From contig NZ_RJSE01000005.1 of NCBI RefSeq assembly GCF_003725695.1, positions 223,096 through 287,095 of the forward strand: a stretch of 64,000 nt of DNA, read 5' to 3'. Below are positions 10,000-19,447 of the stretch, piece after piece. The position numbers and the translations under genes were made by a program. Each line of letters opens with the position of its first letter. Position 1 is the first letter of the stretch. Origin of the DNA: Nocardioides marmoriginsengisoli. Lineage in GTDB: Bacteria; Actinomycetota; Actinomycetes; Propionibacteriales; Nocardioidaceae. The notes under the pieces were generated by a model. That model was not told the DNA's origin, did not search any database, and saw only the letters and a list, made by a program, of their open reading frames with translations.

Positions 10000-10240
10000 C
10001 GGGGCCGAGGAGCACAGCATCAGGTGACCCCGACACAGGGTCGACCGCCAACGCGACCACAACGCGCGAAGCGCACGTCGACCGAGCGCCAGCGAGGCCG
10101 ACCGAGGAGCACAGCATCAGGTGACCCGGACACAGTGTCGACCGCCGACGCGACCACGACGCGCGAAGCGCACGTCGACCGAGCGCTAGCGAGGCCGACC
10201 AAAGAGCACAGCATCATGTGTCCGGGCACATGATCGGCCG
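9958..10240 (+). repeat. Three tandem 93-97 bp direct repeats
   Basis: Three head-to-tail copies start at 9958, 10051 and 10148, each opening with ACGCGACCACRACGCGCGAA. Units 1 and 2 are 93 and 97 bp; unit 3 diverges near 10216, where it becomes a perfect hairpin. Unit 1 overlaps the 3' end and stop codon of the TIGR02206 gene. No conserved reading frame with a plausible start crosses the array, and there are no spacers, so it is not CRISPR. Function is not visible. Confidence 0.9.
10213..10234. terminator. Perfect 8-bp hairpin between convergent genes
   Basis: ATCATGTG and CACATGAT flank a six-base TCCGGG loop. It lies between the convergent TIGR02206 and lpd genes and could end transcription from both sides, although no T-run follows. 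The left arm plus TCC (ATCATGTGTCC) recurs at 10272-10282 inside the last codons of lpd. Confidence 0.45.
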
Positions 10241-10261
10241 GCGAAACGAGCGAAGCGAGTT

Positions 10262-11659
10262 TCAGAGGTTGATCATGTGTCCAGCGATGCCGTGGACCGC
10301 TTCCTTGACGGCCTCCGACAGCGTCGGGTGGGCGAAGACGTTGCGCGCGACCTCGTCGGCGGTCAGGTCCCACTTCTGGGCCAGGGTCAGCGCCGGCAGC
10401 AGCTCGGTCACGTCGGGGCCGATCAGGTGGGCGCCGAGAATCTCGTTGTACTTGGCGTCCGCGACGACCTTGACGAAGCCGACCGCGTCGCCGAGCCCCA
10501 TCGCCTTGCCGTTGGCGGAGAACGGGAACTTCGCCGTCTTGACGTCGTACCCCTTCTCCTTCGCCTGCTCCTCGGTGTAGCCGAAGGAGGCGATCTGCGG
10601 CTGGCAGTACGTCGCCCGCGGGATCATGTCGAAGTCGATCTCCTGGGTCTCGGCTCCGGCGATCGTCTCGGCCGCCACGACACCCATCGCCTCGGCGGTG
10701 TGCGCCAGCATCAGCTTGCCGGTGACGTCGCCGATCGCGTAGACCCCGTCGACGTTGGTGCGGCCGCGCTCGTCGACCGCGATCGCGCCGCGCTCGGTGG
10801 TGGCGACGCCGGTGTTCTCCAGCCCGTAGCCGGTCAGCCGCGGCGCGAAGCCGAAGGCGGCCAGGAACTTGCCGGCCTCCAGCACCTGCTCGTCACCGCC
10901 GCCCGCCGGGGCGACGGTGACCCGGACGCCGGAGCCGGTGTCCTGGACACCCTTGACGGCGGTGGAGAGCAGCACGTTGATGCCGAGCTTCTTGTAGTGC
11001 TTGAGCAGCTCCTTGGACACCTCGGCGTCCTCGGTGGGCACCATCCGGTCGAGGAACTCGACGATGGTGACGTCGACGCCGAAGTTCTTCATCACGTAGG
11101 CGAACTCGACGCCGATCGCGCCCGAGCCGCCGATGATCATCGAGGCCGGGAGGTTCGCGTCGAGGATCTGCTCCTCGTAGGTGACGACGTTCTGCGACAG
11201 CTCGACACCCGGGACCAGGCGGACGGTCGCGCCGGTGGCGATGATGATCTTGTCGGCGGTGACGGTGCGCACCGAGCCGTCGTTGCCCTTGACCTCCAGG
11301 CTCTTGGGTCCGGTGAAGGTCCCCCAGCCGTCGATCTCGGTGATCTTGTTCTTCTTCATCAGGAAGTGGACACCCTTGACGATGCCCTCGGAGACCTGAC
11401 GGCTGCGCGCGTGCGTCGGACCGAAGTCCATCGAGGCATCGCCGGTGATCCCGAACTTGTCCTTCTCGTGGGTCAGCACGTGCGCCAGCTCGGCGTTCTT
11501 CAGCAGCGCCTTGGAGGGGATGCAGCCGACGTTGAGACAGACACCTCCCCAGTACTTCGACTCCACGACCGCGGCCTTGAGGCCGAGCTGGGAGGCGCGA
11601 ATGGCGGCTACATAGCCACCGGGGCCGGCACCGACGACAACCACATCGAAATCGCTCAC
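10262..11659 (-). CDS. lpd: Dihydrolipoyl dehydrogenase, second copy
   Basis: A 465-residue E3 flavoprotein with the same reaction as the first Lpd. It has [16 protein letters not shown] for FAD, the disulfide [16 protein letters not shown] (Cys41 and Cys46), the NAD motif [15 protein letters not shown], and the catalytic [13 protein letters not shown] at the C-terminus. This sequence type resembles the classical actinobacterial Lpd (LpdC) more than the 6-7 kb copy does; which complex each serves cannot be told. It is transcribed alone, with the start 61 bases from the divergent epimerase gene. Confidence 0.95.
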   Translation of the reverse strand: MSDFDVVVVGAGPGGYVAAIRASQLGLKAAVVESKYWGGVCLNVGCIPSKALLKNAELAHVLTHEKDKFGITGDASMDFGPTHARSRQVSEGIVKGVHFLMKKNKITEIDGWGTFTGPKSLEVKGNDGSVRTVTADKIIIATGATVRLVPGVELSQNVVTYEEQILDANLPASMIIGGSGAIGVEFAYVMKNFGVDVTIVEFLDRMVPTEDAEVSKELLKHYKKLGINVLLSTAVKGVQDTGSGVRVTVAPAGGGDEQVLEAGKFLAAFGFAPRLTGYGLENTGVATTERGAIAVDERGRTNVDGVYAIGDVTGKLMLAHTAEAMGVVAAETIAGAETQEIDFDMIPRATYCQPQIASFGYTEEQAKEKGYDVKTAKFPFSANGKAMGLGDAVGFVKVVADAKYNEILGAHLIGPDVTELLPALTLAQKWDLTADEVARNVFAHPTLSEAVKEAVHGIAGHMINL

Positions 11660-11720
11660 GGGATGAGGCTACAACCGCCGCCCGCTGTGGCGGTTCCCGG
11701 TCGCGTGCGAGGCTGGACAC

Positions 11721-12617
11721 ATGCGCTTCCTCATCGCCGGGGCGTCCGGCTTCCTCGGAACCCAGCTGCGCGCGAGCCTGACCCGAACGGGCCACGAGGT
11801 GACCGCCCTGGTCCGGCGTACCCCCGGGGCCGGGCAGGCCCGCTGGGACCCGTACGCCGACGATCCGAGCGCGGCGCTGGACCCGGCGCTGGTCGAGCAG
11901 GCCGACGTGGTCGTCAACCTCGCCGGCGCACCGACCCTGGGCAACCCGCACTCGACGACGTGGGCGACCCAGCTCCGGGACAGCCGGGTCACCACCACCC
12001 GGGTGCTGGCCGAGGCGATCGCGGCGAGCTCGCGACGCCCGGCGTTCCTGGCCGGAAACGGGATCTCCTTCTACGGCGACCACGGCGCCGATCCGGTCAC
12101 CGAGTCCGCGGAGAGCCGCGGCGAGGCCTTCCTGACCGGCGTGACGGTCGCGTGGCAGGACGCCACGTCGGCGGCGGTCGAGGCCGGTGCCCGGGTCTGC
12201 GTCCTGCGCACCGCCCCGGTCCTGGACCGGCGCAACGCACCGCTCAAGCAGCTGCGGCTGCTGTTCAAGTCCGGACTCGGCGGCCGGATCGGTGACGGCA
12301 AGCAGTACTTCCCGGTCATCTCGACCCAGGACTGGGTCGCCGCGGTGACGTTCCTCGGCGAGCACGACGAGGTCGCCGGCCCGGTGAACCTCTCCTGCCC
12401 GGTCGCGCCGACCAACGCCGAGTTCACCCGAGAACTGGCCGCCGCGGTGCACCGGCCGGCGTTCCTGCCGGTGCCGGCGGCGATCATCCGGCCCGCCGCG
12501 GGCCGGATGTCCAGCGAGCTGCTCGGCTCGATCCGCGCGGTCCCCGAGGTCCTGATCGAGGGCGGGTTCCGGTTCGCCGACCAGGACGTCGCGGCCATCC
12601 TGCGCGGCGTAGGCTGA
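11721..12617 (+). CDS. TIGR01777 family NAD-dependent epimerase
   Basis: A 298-residue SDR39U1/TIGR01777 protein. The N-terminal Rossmann motif is [16 protein letters not shown]; the typical segments [17 protein letters not shown] and VLRTAPVLD follow, and the C-terminal [17 protein letters not shown] block is characteristic of the family. Substrate unknown. It ends four bases before the lipB start, and the lipB ribosome-binding site overlaps its stop, so the two form one operon. Confidence 0.9.
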   Translation: MRFLIAGASGFLGTQLRASLTRTGHEVTALVRRTPGAGQARWDPYADDPSAALDPALVEQADVVVNLAGAPTLGNPHSTTWATQLRDSRVTTTRVLAEAIAASSRRPAFLAGNGISFYGDHGADPVTESAESRGEAFLTGVTVAWQDATSAAVEAGARVCVLRTAPVLDRRNAPLKQLRLLFKSGLGGRIGDGKQYFPVISTQDWVAAVTFLGEHDEVAGPVNLSCPVAPTNAEFTRELAAAVHRPAFLPVPAAIIRPAAGRMSSELLGSIRAVPEVLIEGGFRFADQDVAAILRGVG

Positions 12618-12621
12618 GGAG

Positions 12622-13344
12622 GTGACCAGCCTCGTGCACCGCCACCTCGGACTCGTCGACTACCGCGAGGCCTGGGAGCTGCAGCGCCAGGTGCATGCCG
12701 ACGTGCAGGCGGGCGGCCCAGACGTCACCCTGCTGCTGGAGCACCCGCCGGTCTTCACCTGCGGCAAGCGCACCACGCCGGACGAGCGCCCGCTCGACCC
12801 CGGCACGGCCGAGGTCATCGACGTCGACCGCGGCGGCAAGATCACCTTCCACGGCCCCGGCCAGCTCGTCGGCTACCCGATCGTCCGGCTGCCCGACCAC
12901 GTGCTGGTCGTCGACTACGTGCGCCGGGTCGAGGAGGCGCTGATCGGTGCCTGCGCCGAGTTCGGCGTGACCACGGCCCGGGTGCCCGGACGGAGCGGCG
13001 TCTGGTTGCAGGCCGCTCCCGAGCGCGGCCTTCCCGAGCGGAAGATCGCCGCCCTGGGGATCCGGGTGAGCCGCGGCGTGACGATGCACGGGTTCGCGCT
13101 GAACTGCGACGTCGACCTGGCCTGGTACGACCGGTTCGTGCCGTGCGGGATCGACGACGCCGGGGTGACCTCGTTGTCGGCGGAGCTCGGCCGGCCGGTC
13201 AGCACCACCGAGGCGATCCCGGTGGTCGAGGCGCACCTGACCCGGCTCCTCGCCTGGGCGCCGTACGACACCACCCCGGACTACGAGGCGAGGCCCGAAC
13301 CCGGCCGCGGCCTGCGTGTCCCGGTCCTCAATCCCCTGGGCTGA
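12622..13344 (+). CDS. lipB: Octanoyltransferase LipB
   Basis: LipB moves the octanoyl group from acyl carrier protein to lipoyl domains, the first step of protein lipoylation. The 240-residue protein has the conserved [18 protein letters not shown] block, the catalytic Lys in [24 protein letters not shown], and the catalytic Cys in [13 protein letters not shown]. The start is GTG at 12622 with GAGGAG overlapping the upstream stop. LipA, which acts next, is 2.1 kb downstream on the same strand, separated by an ABC transporter pair. Confidence 0.96.
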   Translation: MTSLVHRHLGLVDYREAWELQRQVHADVQAGGPDVTLLLEHPPVFTCGKRTTPDERPLDPGTAEVIDVDRGGKITFHGPGQLVGYPIVRLPDHVLVVDYVRRVEEALIGACAEFGVTTARVPGRSGVWLQAAPERGLPERKIAALGIRVSRGVTMHGFALNCDVDLAWYDRFVPCGIDDAGVTSLSAELGRPVSTTEAIPVVEAHLTRLLAWAPYDTTPDYEARPEPGRGLRVPVLNPLG

Positions 13345-13399
13345 CCTCCGCCTGGGACATGCTGGGTTCCCCGAGCTGGAAATGGGGTAAGCCAAGCCG

Positions 13400-14341
13400 A
13401 TGAGCGACCTCGTCGTCGAAACGCGCGGCCTGCGCAAGGTGTACCGCGACCGCGGGCGGAAGGTGGTGGCCGTCGACGGCCTGGACCTCGCGGTCGAGCG
13501 CGGCGGCGTGCACGGCTTCCTCGGGCCCAACGGCTCCGGCAAGACCACCACGATCCGGATGCTGCTCGGACTCGCCCGCCCCGACGCCGGCGAGATCACC
13601 GTGCTCGGCGAGCGCTTCCCCGCCGGGGTCCCGGCGGCGCTCGCCCGGGTCGGTGCCGTACTGGAGCGCGGCCAGTTCGCCCCGGACCTCTCCGGCCGCC
13701 GCAACCTGGACCTGCTGGCCCGCGCGGCGGGCCTGCCCTCGAACCGGGTCGACGAGGTGCTGGAGCAGGTCGAGCTCACCGCCGTCGCCAAGCGCCGCTA
13801 CCGGGGCTACTCGCTCGGCATGAAGCGCCGGCTCGGCCTGGCCGCGGCCCTGCTCAAGCAGCCTGAGCTGGTGATCCTCGACGAGCCCTCCAACGGCCTG
13901 GACCCCGCCGGCATCCGGGACATGCGCGACACCATCCCGCGGCTGGCCGAGTCGGGGGTCAGCGTCGTCCTGAGCTCCCACATCCTGGCCGAGGTGCAGC
14001 AGGTGTGCTCCTCGGTGACGATCATCAGCGAGGGGGCGCTGCTGAAGGCCGGCCGGGTCGCCGACCTGCTCGGTGAGAGCACCTCCCGGACCCGGGTCGG
14101 CGTCGCGGACGTCGACCGCGCCACCGCCTGCCTGCTCGGCGCCGGGTACGAGGTGGTCGTGGAGGGGGCCTTCCTGGTCGTCGAGGGCCACGAGCACCCC
14201 GAGGTGATCAGCCGGCGGCTGGCCGACGTCGGGATCTACCCGTACGAGGTCTCCGCGATCCGTCCGACGCTGGAAACGTTCTTCCTCAAGCTCACCGGGC
14301 ACCGCCCGACGCCGATGCCGGACCCGGAGGTCGAGGCATGA
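13400..14341 (+). CDS. ABC transporter ATP-binding protein
   Basis: A 313-residue ABC-2 type ATPase. Walker A is GPNGSGKTTT, the signature YSLGMKRRLGLAAALL, and Walker B LVILDEPSNGLDP, followed by a ~90-residue C-terminal extension. Its stop overlaps the start of the next gene by ATGA (14338-14341), so it pairs with that membrane protein. Substrate unknown; the family includes drug, lipid and polysaccharide exporters. Confidence 0.92.
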   Translation: MSDLVVETRGLRKVYRDRGRKVVAVDGLDLAVERGGVHGFLGPNGSGKTTTIRMLLGLARPDAGEITVLGERFPAGVPAALARVGAVLERGQFAPDLSGRRNLDLLARAAGLPSNRVDEVLEQVELTAVAKRRYRGYSLGMKRRLGLAAALLKQPELVILDEPSNGLDPAGIRDMRDTIPRLAESGVSVVLSSHILAEVQQVCSSVTIISEGALLKAGRVADLLGESTSRTRVGVADVDRATACLLGAGYEVVVEGAFLVVEGHEHPEVISRRLADVGIYPYEVSAIRPTLETFFLKLTGHRPTPMPDPEVEA

Positions 14342-15309
14342 AGCGCCTGATCCTGGTCGAGCTGACCCGCTACCGGACCCGCCGGGCGATCGTTCTGCTG
14401 GTGCTGCTCGCCGCGCTGCTGGCGGCCTTCGTGGCGTTCCAGTCGGCCTGGGACACCCGGCCGCCGACCGAGGCCGAGATCGCCACCGCGCAGGCCAACG
14501 CCGACATCGAGGCGACCCGCGCCGGGCTGCAGGAGGATCTCGCCCAGTGCCTCAAGGACGCCACCAGCGGCGTCGCCGGGGTGCCCGGGGCCGAGCAGTG
14601 CCGGGAGATGTACGCCCCGAACACCGCGAGCTACCTCCCCCGCGACCCGTTGAGCCTCACCGGCACCCTGAAGGGCAACGGCATCGGGATCGCGATCCTG
14701 GTCGTCGGCCTGCTGATCATCGCCGGCAGCACCTTCGCCGGCGCCGACTGGAGCTCCGGCTCGATGCGCAACCAGGTGCTCTTCGAGCCGCGGCGGTCCC
14801 GGGTCTGGGCCGCCAAGGCGACCGCCGTGACGCTGTCGAGCGGTCTGGTGGCCCTCGTCGTCCTGGGCGGCTTCTGGCTGAGCCTCACCCTGGTCGCGGC
14901 CGACCGCGACGTCCCGCACGGGTCCGGGGTCCTGGAGGACGTCGGCTGGCACCTGCTCCGGGCCGTGGTGCTGGCGATGGCGGCAGGGCTGGGCGCGTTC
15001 GCCCTGACCACCGTGTTCCGGGGCTCGTTCGCGACCCTCTCGGTGCTGTTCACGTACAGCGTCGGCGGCGAGATCGTGTTCAGCCTGCTGCCGATCGACG
15101 GGATCGCCCGCTGGTCGCTGGGCAACAACGTCTTCGGCTGGCTGGAGACCAACCTGCGGTTCTACGACCCGACCACCCGGTGCATCGAGAACGGCACCTG
15201 CAAGGGCGCCCAGCACATCAGCCACCTGGACGCCGGGTTGTACCTGCTGGCGCTGCTCCTGATCGCCCTCAGCGTGTCCTGGTGGTCGTTCCGACGCCGC
15301 GACATCTGA
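14338..15309 (+). CDS. ABC transporter permease
   Basis: A 323-residue membrane partner of the preceding ATPase. The first hydrophobic segment is at about 15-35, followed by a large extracytoplasmic loop with cysteines (QCLKD, EQCREMY), then about five more segments, ending in SWWSFRRRDI. This matches ABC-2/bacitracin-type permeases. Its TGA stop is the first base block of a dispersed intergenic repeat. Confidence 0.88.
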   Translation: MKRLILVELTRYRTRRAIVLLVLLAALLAAFVAFQSAWDTRPPTEAEIATAQANADIEATRAGLQEDLAQCLKDATSGVAGVPGAEQCREMYAPNTASYLPRDPLSLTGTLKGNGIGIAILVVGLLIIAGSTFAGADWSSGSMRNQVLFEPRRSRVWAAKATAVTLSSGLVALVVLGGFWLSLTLVAADRDVPHGSGVLEDVGWHLLRAVVLAMAAGLGAFALTTVFRGSFATLSVLFTYSVGGEIVFSLLPIDGIARWSLGNNVFGWLETNLRFYDPTTRCIENGTCKGAQHISHLDAGLYLLALLLIALSVSWWSFRRRDI

Positions 15310-15430
15310 TCGCAGACGCGCCAGCGGACGCGATCGCCGGGCATCGAGCAGCGAGCGCCGGAGCGAGGAACGAGCCCGGCGACCGGGCGTGCCGAGATGT
15401 GGTGACGCTTGCGCAGACCGCTACACCAGC
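15307..15430 (+). repeat. Dispersed intergenic repeat, copy A
   Basis: This ~120 bp element begins at the permease stop codon and matches the element at 17155-17277 over its whole length at roughly 80% identity by eye, including ATCGAGCRGCGAGCGCCG and the downstream GGAACGAG...CGGCGACCG part. It contains an inverted repeat (CGCCGGGC...GCCCGGCG). It ends just before lipA. No coding potential is evident. Confidence 0.8.
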
Positions 15431-15447
15431 GGGCGTAGGCTGGAGCC

Positions 15448-16407
15448 GTGACTGATCTGCAGCCCGCTCCCCCCACCTCTGCACCCGAAGGCCGCAAGTT
15501 GCTGCGCCTGGAGGTCCGCAACGCGGAGACCCCGATCGAGCGCAAGCCGGAGTGGATCAAGACCCGGGCGAAGATGGGCCCGCAGTACCGCGAGCTGCAG
15601 CAGCTGGTGAAGTCGGAGGGCCTGCACACGGTCTGCCAGGAGGCCGGCTGCCCGAACATCTTCGAGTGCTGGGAAGACCGTGAGGCGACCTTCCTCATCG
15701 GCGGTGACCAGTGCACCCGGCGCTGCGACTTCTGCCAGATCGACACCGGCAAGCCGCAGCCGCTCGACCGCGACGAGCCGCGCCGGGTCGCCGAGTCGGT
15801 GCAGACCATGAACCTGCGCTACGCCACCATCACCGGTGTCGCCCGCGACGACCTCCCCGACGGCGGCGCCTGGCTGTACGCCGAGACGGTCCGCGCGATC
15901 CACGAGCTCAACCCGGGCACCGGCGTGGAAAACCTGATCCCCGACTTCAACGGCCAGCCGGACCTCCTCGCCGAGGTCTTCGAGTCCCGCCCCGAGGTGC
16001 TCGCGCACAACGTGGAGACGGTGCCGCGGATCTTCAAGCGGATCCGGCCGGCGTTCCGCTACGACCGGTCGCTGGACGTGCTCACCCAGGCGCGCGCCTT
16101 CGGCCTGGTCACCAAGTCGAACCTGATCCTCGGGATGGGCGAGACGCGCGAGGAGGTCAGCCAGGCACTGGTCGACCTGTACGACGCGGGCTGCGAGCTG
16201 ATCACGATCACCCAGTACCTGCGGCCGTCGCCGCGGCACCACCCGGTCGAGCGCTGGGTGAAGCCCGAGGAGTTCGTCGAGCTGCAGGCCGAGGCGGAGG
16301 AGATCGGGTTCCCGGGCGTGCTCTCCGGGCCGCTGGTCCGGTCGTCGTACCGGGCGGGGCGGTTGTACAAGCAGGCCATCGAGGCCCGGGCCGAGAGTCT
16401 CGACTAG
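15448..16407 (+). CDS. lipA: Lipoyl synthase LipA
   Basis: A radical-SAM enzyme that inserts two sulfurs into octanoyl groups on lipoyl domains. The 319-residue protein has the auxiliary-cluster cysteines in [13 protein letters not shown], the radical-SAM motif [10 protein letters not shown], and the C-terminal [11 protein letters not shown] containing the conserved serine ligand. The start is GTG at 15448. It completes the lipB-lipA pathway serving SucB and the glycine cleavage H protein. Confidence 0.97.
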   Translation: MTDLQPAPPTSAPEGRKLLRLEVRNAETPIERKPEWIKTRAKMGPQYRELQQLVKSEGLHTVCQEAGCPNIFECWEDREATFLIGGDQCTRRCDFCQIDTGKPQPLDRDEPRRVAESVQTMNLRYATITGVARDDLPDGGAWLYAETVRAIHELNPGTGVENLIPDFNGQPDLLAEVFESRPEVLAHNVETVPRIFKRIRPAFRYDRSLDVLTQARAFGLVTKSNLILGMGETREEVSQALVDLYDAGCELITITQYLRPSPRHHPVERWVKPEEFVELQAEAEEIGFPGVLSGPLVRSSYRAGRLYKQAIEARAESLD

Positions 16408-16452
16408 GCTCGACCAGCCCCCTCACCACCGCGACAGACAGGCACCACCGCC

Positions 16453-17157
16453 ATGGCGAAGAAGGTCAAAGACCCGAACAAGGTCTCCAGGACGCGTCAG
16501 ATCCTGCAGAGCTACCAGATGACCAAGAAGTCCGATCCCAAGATCGGGCTGATCCTGCTGGGCGTCTTCCTGCTCGCCGCAGCCGGTGGTTGGGCCGCGA
16601 TCTACCTGCTGCTCGGCTCGGACGGCTACCTCTTCCCGACCATCTTCGCGATCCTGGTGGGCACCCTGGCGGTGCTGATCATCTTCGGCCGGCGCGCCCA
16701 GGCGGCTGCGCTGGCCTCGATCGAGGGCCAGCCGGGGGCGGCTGCCGCGGCGCTGGGGATGCTCCGCCGGGGCTGGAAGACCGACCCTGCCATCGGTTTC
16801 ACCAAGCAGCAGGACGTCGTGCACCGCCTGGTCGGCCCTCCGGGGATCGTCCTGATCGGCGAGGGCAACCCCAACCGACTGAAGCCGCTGCTGCTGGCCG
16901 AGCGCCGCAAGCACGAGCGGGTCGTCGCCGAGACCCCGATCCACGAGGTGTACGTCGGCGACGGTCCCGGCGAGGTGCCGCTGCGCAAGCTCGTCCGCTA
17001 CGTCTCCAAGCTGGGCCGCAACCTCAAGCCGGCCCAGATGACCGACGTACTGGCTCGGTTGAAGGCGCTGGACGCCAACCGGTCGAACGTGCCGCTGCCC
17101 AAGGGGCCCGTGCCGACGTCGATGAAGGGCGCCCGCGGCAACATGCGCGGGCGGTGA
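16453..17157 (+). CDS. DUF4191 family membrane protein
   Basis: A 234-residue actinobacterial protein that commonly follows lipA. It begins MAKKVKDPNKVSRTRQILQ, has two membrane segments (about 35-57 and 63-80), then a cytoplasmic domain with VHRLVGPPGIVLIGEG and VPLRKLVRYVSKLGRNL. Function unknown. It is 45 bases after lipA and probably co-transcribed. Its TGA stop opens the second copy of the dispersed repeat. Confidence 0.87.
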   Translation: MAKKVKDPNKVSRTRQILQSYQMTKKSDPKIGLILLGVFLLAAAGGWAAIYLLLGSDGYLFPTIFAILVGTLAVLIIFGRRAQAAALASIEGQPGAAAAALGMLRRGWKTDPAIGFTKQQDVVHRLVGPPGIVLIGEGNPNRLKPLLLAERRKHERVVAETPIHEVYVGDGPGEVPLRKLVRYVSKLGRNLKPAQMTDVLARLKALDANRSNVPLPKGPVPTSMKGARGNMRGR

Positions 17158-17277
17158 TCAAGAACGCGTCAGCGGACTTGATCGTCGGTCATCGAGCGGC
17201 GAGCGCCGAGACGAGGAACGAGTTCGGCGACCGAGCGTGTCGAGATGCGGTGAGGCACCCGCAGAGCGTCACACCCG
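17155..17277 (+). repeat. Dispersed intergenic repeat, copy B
   Basis: The counterpart of copy A at 15307-15430. It also begins exactly at a TGA stop codon followed by TC and contains GCGAGCGCCGAGACGAGGAA. Its right end overlaps the stop codon of the convergent RDD gene, so in this copy the element lies between two 3' ends. Confidence 0.8.
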
Positions 17278-17661
17278 GTTGAAGGCGGCTGACCGCGTCC
17301 AGAGGTCGTGCAGGCCACGGCCGTCGGCGCGGAAGACCAGCGGCGGGATCACCAGGCAGACCAGCACCTGACGGAGCAGGGCCTGGAGCAGGCTGAGCGG
17401 CTGGCCGTCGAGCCGGTGCACCCGGACCTTCGTCGCGAGCTGCCCGAACGAGCCGCTGCTCAGCGCGACGCCGACGGCGGACTCGAGCAGGAAGATCGCC
17501 ATCGTCAGGGCCCCGAAGGCCGTGTGCTGGACGTCGCGCAGGATGAAGAAGGCGACACCGTAGCTGGCGATCCAGTCGATCAGGAGCGCCAGGATCCGGC
17601 GCGGCCAGGACGCGAAGTCGGGGAATGTCTGGGGGCCGGCGGGCCCGGTGCTCTCGGTCAT
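17269..17661 (-). CDS. RDD family membrane protein
   Basis: A 130-residue RDD protein, function unknown. After FPDFASWPRRILALLIDWIAS (the Arg-Asp-type signature in the first membrane segment) come further hydrophobic segments and GQLATKVRVHRLDGQPLSLLQALLRQ, ending in GRGLHDLWTRSAAFNRV, which is typical of the family. The ATG at 17659-17661 was chosen because a longer frame would begin in the glnA regulatory region. Confidence 0.88.
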   Translation of the reverse strand: MTESTGPAGPQTFPDFASWPRRILALLIDWIASYGVAFFILRDVQHTAFGALTMAIFLLESAVGVALSSGSFGQLATKVRVHRLDGQPLSLLQALLRQVLVCLVIPPLVFRADGRGLHDLWTRSAAFNRV

Positions 17662-17709
17662 CGCGGCGAGCCTACCCAGCGTCTCGCAGCGGTCCGTCGG
17701 CCGGGACGT

Positions 17710-17747
17710 GTTACATGCCCGAAACAAACCCGATACGGTCGATTAAC
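17710..17747 (+). promoter_or_regulatory. GlnR-type box upstream of glnA
   Basis: Four pentamers with exact six-base spacing are visible: GTTAC (17710), GAAAC (17721), GATAC (17732) and TTAAC (17743). This is the gTnAC-n6-GAAAC arrangement known for the actinobacterial nitrogen regulator GlnR, doubled. It ends 107 bases before the glnA ATG, so nitrogen control of glnA is very likely. Confidence 0.8.
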
Positions 17748-17854
17748 CGGCTCGTCGTACGTTTTCGACGCGTTCCCACGCGTTGTGACTCACCGTCGCG
17801 TCGCTCACCTCACCACCCTTGATCCAGGTCGCGGGTTGCGGCCAAGGAGGACGA

Positions 17855-19276
17855 ATGTTCAGCAACAGCGAAGAGCTCCTGAAGTACCTGAAGGACGAGC
17901 GCGTCGAGATGGTCGACGTCCGCTTCTGCGACCTGCCGGGCGTGATGCAGCACTTCACCGTCCCGGTCTCGTCCTTCGACCAGTCGGTCTTCGACGACGG
18001 GCTCGGCTTCGACGGCTCCTCCATCCGCGGCTTCCAGGCCATCCACGAGTCCGACATGCAGCTGTTCCCGGACCCGACCACGGCCTACATCGACCCCTTC
18101 CGGGTGGCCAAGACGCTGGTGGTGAACTTCTTCATCCACGACCCGATCACCGGTGAGCCGTACTCGCGCGACCCGCGCAACATCGCCAAGAAGGCGATGG
18201 CTTACCTGGCCAGCACCGGCATCGGCACCAACGCGTACTTCGCTCCCGAGGCCGAGTTCTACGTCTTCGACTCGGTCCGGTTCGAGACCGGCGTGAACAA
18301 GGGTTTTTACCACATCGAGTCCGAGGCCGGCGCCTGGAACACCGGCCAGGACAGCGAGACCAACCGCGGCTACAAGGTCCGCTACAAGGGCGGCTACTTC
18401 CCGGTCGCGCCGTACGACCACTTCGGTGAGCTCCGTGACGAGATGGTGATCGAGCTCGAGAAGGCGAACCTCCAGGTCGAGCGCGCCCACCACGAGGTCG
18501 GCACCGCCGGCCAGGCCGAGATCAACTACCGGTTCGACGAGCTGCTCAAGGCCGCCGACGACGTGATGAAGTTCAAGTACATCGTCAAGAACGTCGCCTG
18601 GCGCAACGGCAAGACGGCCACCTTCATGCCGAAGCCGATCTTCGGCGACAACGGCTCGGGCATGCACGTGCACCAGTCGATCTGGAACGACGGCTCGCCG
18701 CTGTTCTACGACGAGACCGGGTACGGCGGCCTCTCCGACATGGCCCGCTACTACATCGGCGGCATCCTGAAGCACGCCCCGTCGCTGCTGGCGTTCACCA
18801 ACCCGACGGTGAACTCCTACCACCGCCTGGTGCCGGGCTTCGAGGCCCCGATCTCGCTGGTCTACTCGCAGCGCAACCGGTCCGCCTGCGTCCGGATCCC
18901 GATCACCGGCTCGAACCCGAAGGCCAAGCGCATCGAGTTCCGCTGCCCCGACCCGTCGGCGAACCCGTACCTCGCGTTCTCCGCGCTGCTCCTCGCGGGC
19001 ATCGACGGCATCAAGAACAAGATCGAGCCTGCTGCCCCGATCGACAAGGACATCTACGAGCTGCCCCCGGCCGAGATGGCCGAGATCGCCCAGGTCCCGA
19101 CCTCGCTGAACGCGGTGCTCGACAACCTGGAGGCCGACCACGACTTCCTCACCGTCGGCAACGTCTTCACCCCGGACCTGATCGAGACCTGGATCGACTA
19201 CAAGCGATCCAACGAGATCCTGCCGGTCCAGCTGCGGCCGCACCCGCACGAGTTTGAGCTGTACTACGACATTTAG
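17855..19276 (+). CDS. glnA: Glutamine synthetase type I
   Basis: GlnA makes glutamine from glutamate, ammonia and ATP and forms a cytoplasmic dodecamer. The 473-residue length is standard for GSI. Motifs are [29 protein letters not shown] (ATP region), [17 protein letters not shown] and the adenylylation site region KDIYELPP, so GlnE-type control is possible. The ATG at 17855 has the strong RBS AAGGAGGACGA. A GlnR box lies upstream and a strong hairpin downstream, so it is a single-gene unit. It marks the left border of the more A/T-rich accessory block. Confidence 0.98.
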   Translation: MFSNSEELLKYLKDERVEMVDVRFCDLPGVMQHFTVPVSSFDQSVFDDGLGFDGSSIRGFQAIHESDMQLFPDPTTAYIDPFRVAKTLVVNFFIHDPITGEPYSRDPRNIAKKAMAYLASTGIGTNAYFAPEAEFYVFDSVRFETGVNKGFYHIESEAGAWNTGQDSETNRGYKVRYKGGYFPVAPYDHFGELRDEMVIELEKANLQVERAHHEVGTAGQAEINYRFDELLKAADDVMKFKYIVKNVAWRNGKTATFMPKPIFGDNGSGMHVHQSIWNDGSPLFYDETGYGGLSDMARYYIGGILKHAPSLLAFTNPTVNSYHRLVPGFEAPISLVYSQRNRSACVRIPITGSNPKAKRIEFRCPDPSANPYLAFSALLLAGIDGIKNKIEPAAPIDKDIYELPPAEMAEIAQVPTSLNAVLDNLEADHDFLTVGNVFTPDLIETWIDYKRSNEILPVQLRPHPHEFELYYDI

Positions 19277-19314
19277 GTCGTAAACTGATCGAATTGCTCA
19301 TATTCGGTCAGCGT

Positions 19315-19342
19315 GATGGCCCCGGGGTTCCCCGGGGCCATC
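19315..19342 (+). terminator. Strong hairpin after glnA
   Basis: A perfect 13-base stem (GATGGCCCCGGGG paired with CCCCGGGGCCATC) with a two-base TT centre starts 39 bases after the glnA stop. No U-tract follows, as is common in actinobacteria. It most likely ends the glnA transcript. Confidence 0.85.
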
Positions 19343-19447
19343 GCTAATTCGCAGCAGGGAAGCGCCGGCAAGGCTGTGCGTCACTCCGCCCAGAGTGAGA
19401 CACCTGCAAGCGTTTGCAATGTCGGCGGACAGGTGCAACCTGTACCT

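Noticed and set aside
9958-10240. CRISPR-like repetition
   Set aside because: Only three contiguous ~95 bp units with no spacers and no cas genes.
10020-10373. Minus-strand open frame across the tandem repeats
   Set aside because: It only reads the repeat units (repeating RSVDVRFAR-like peptides) and then antisense to lpd; no ribosome-binding site or family.
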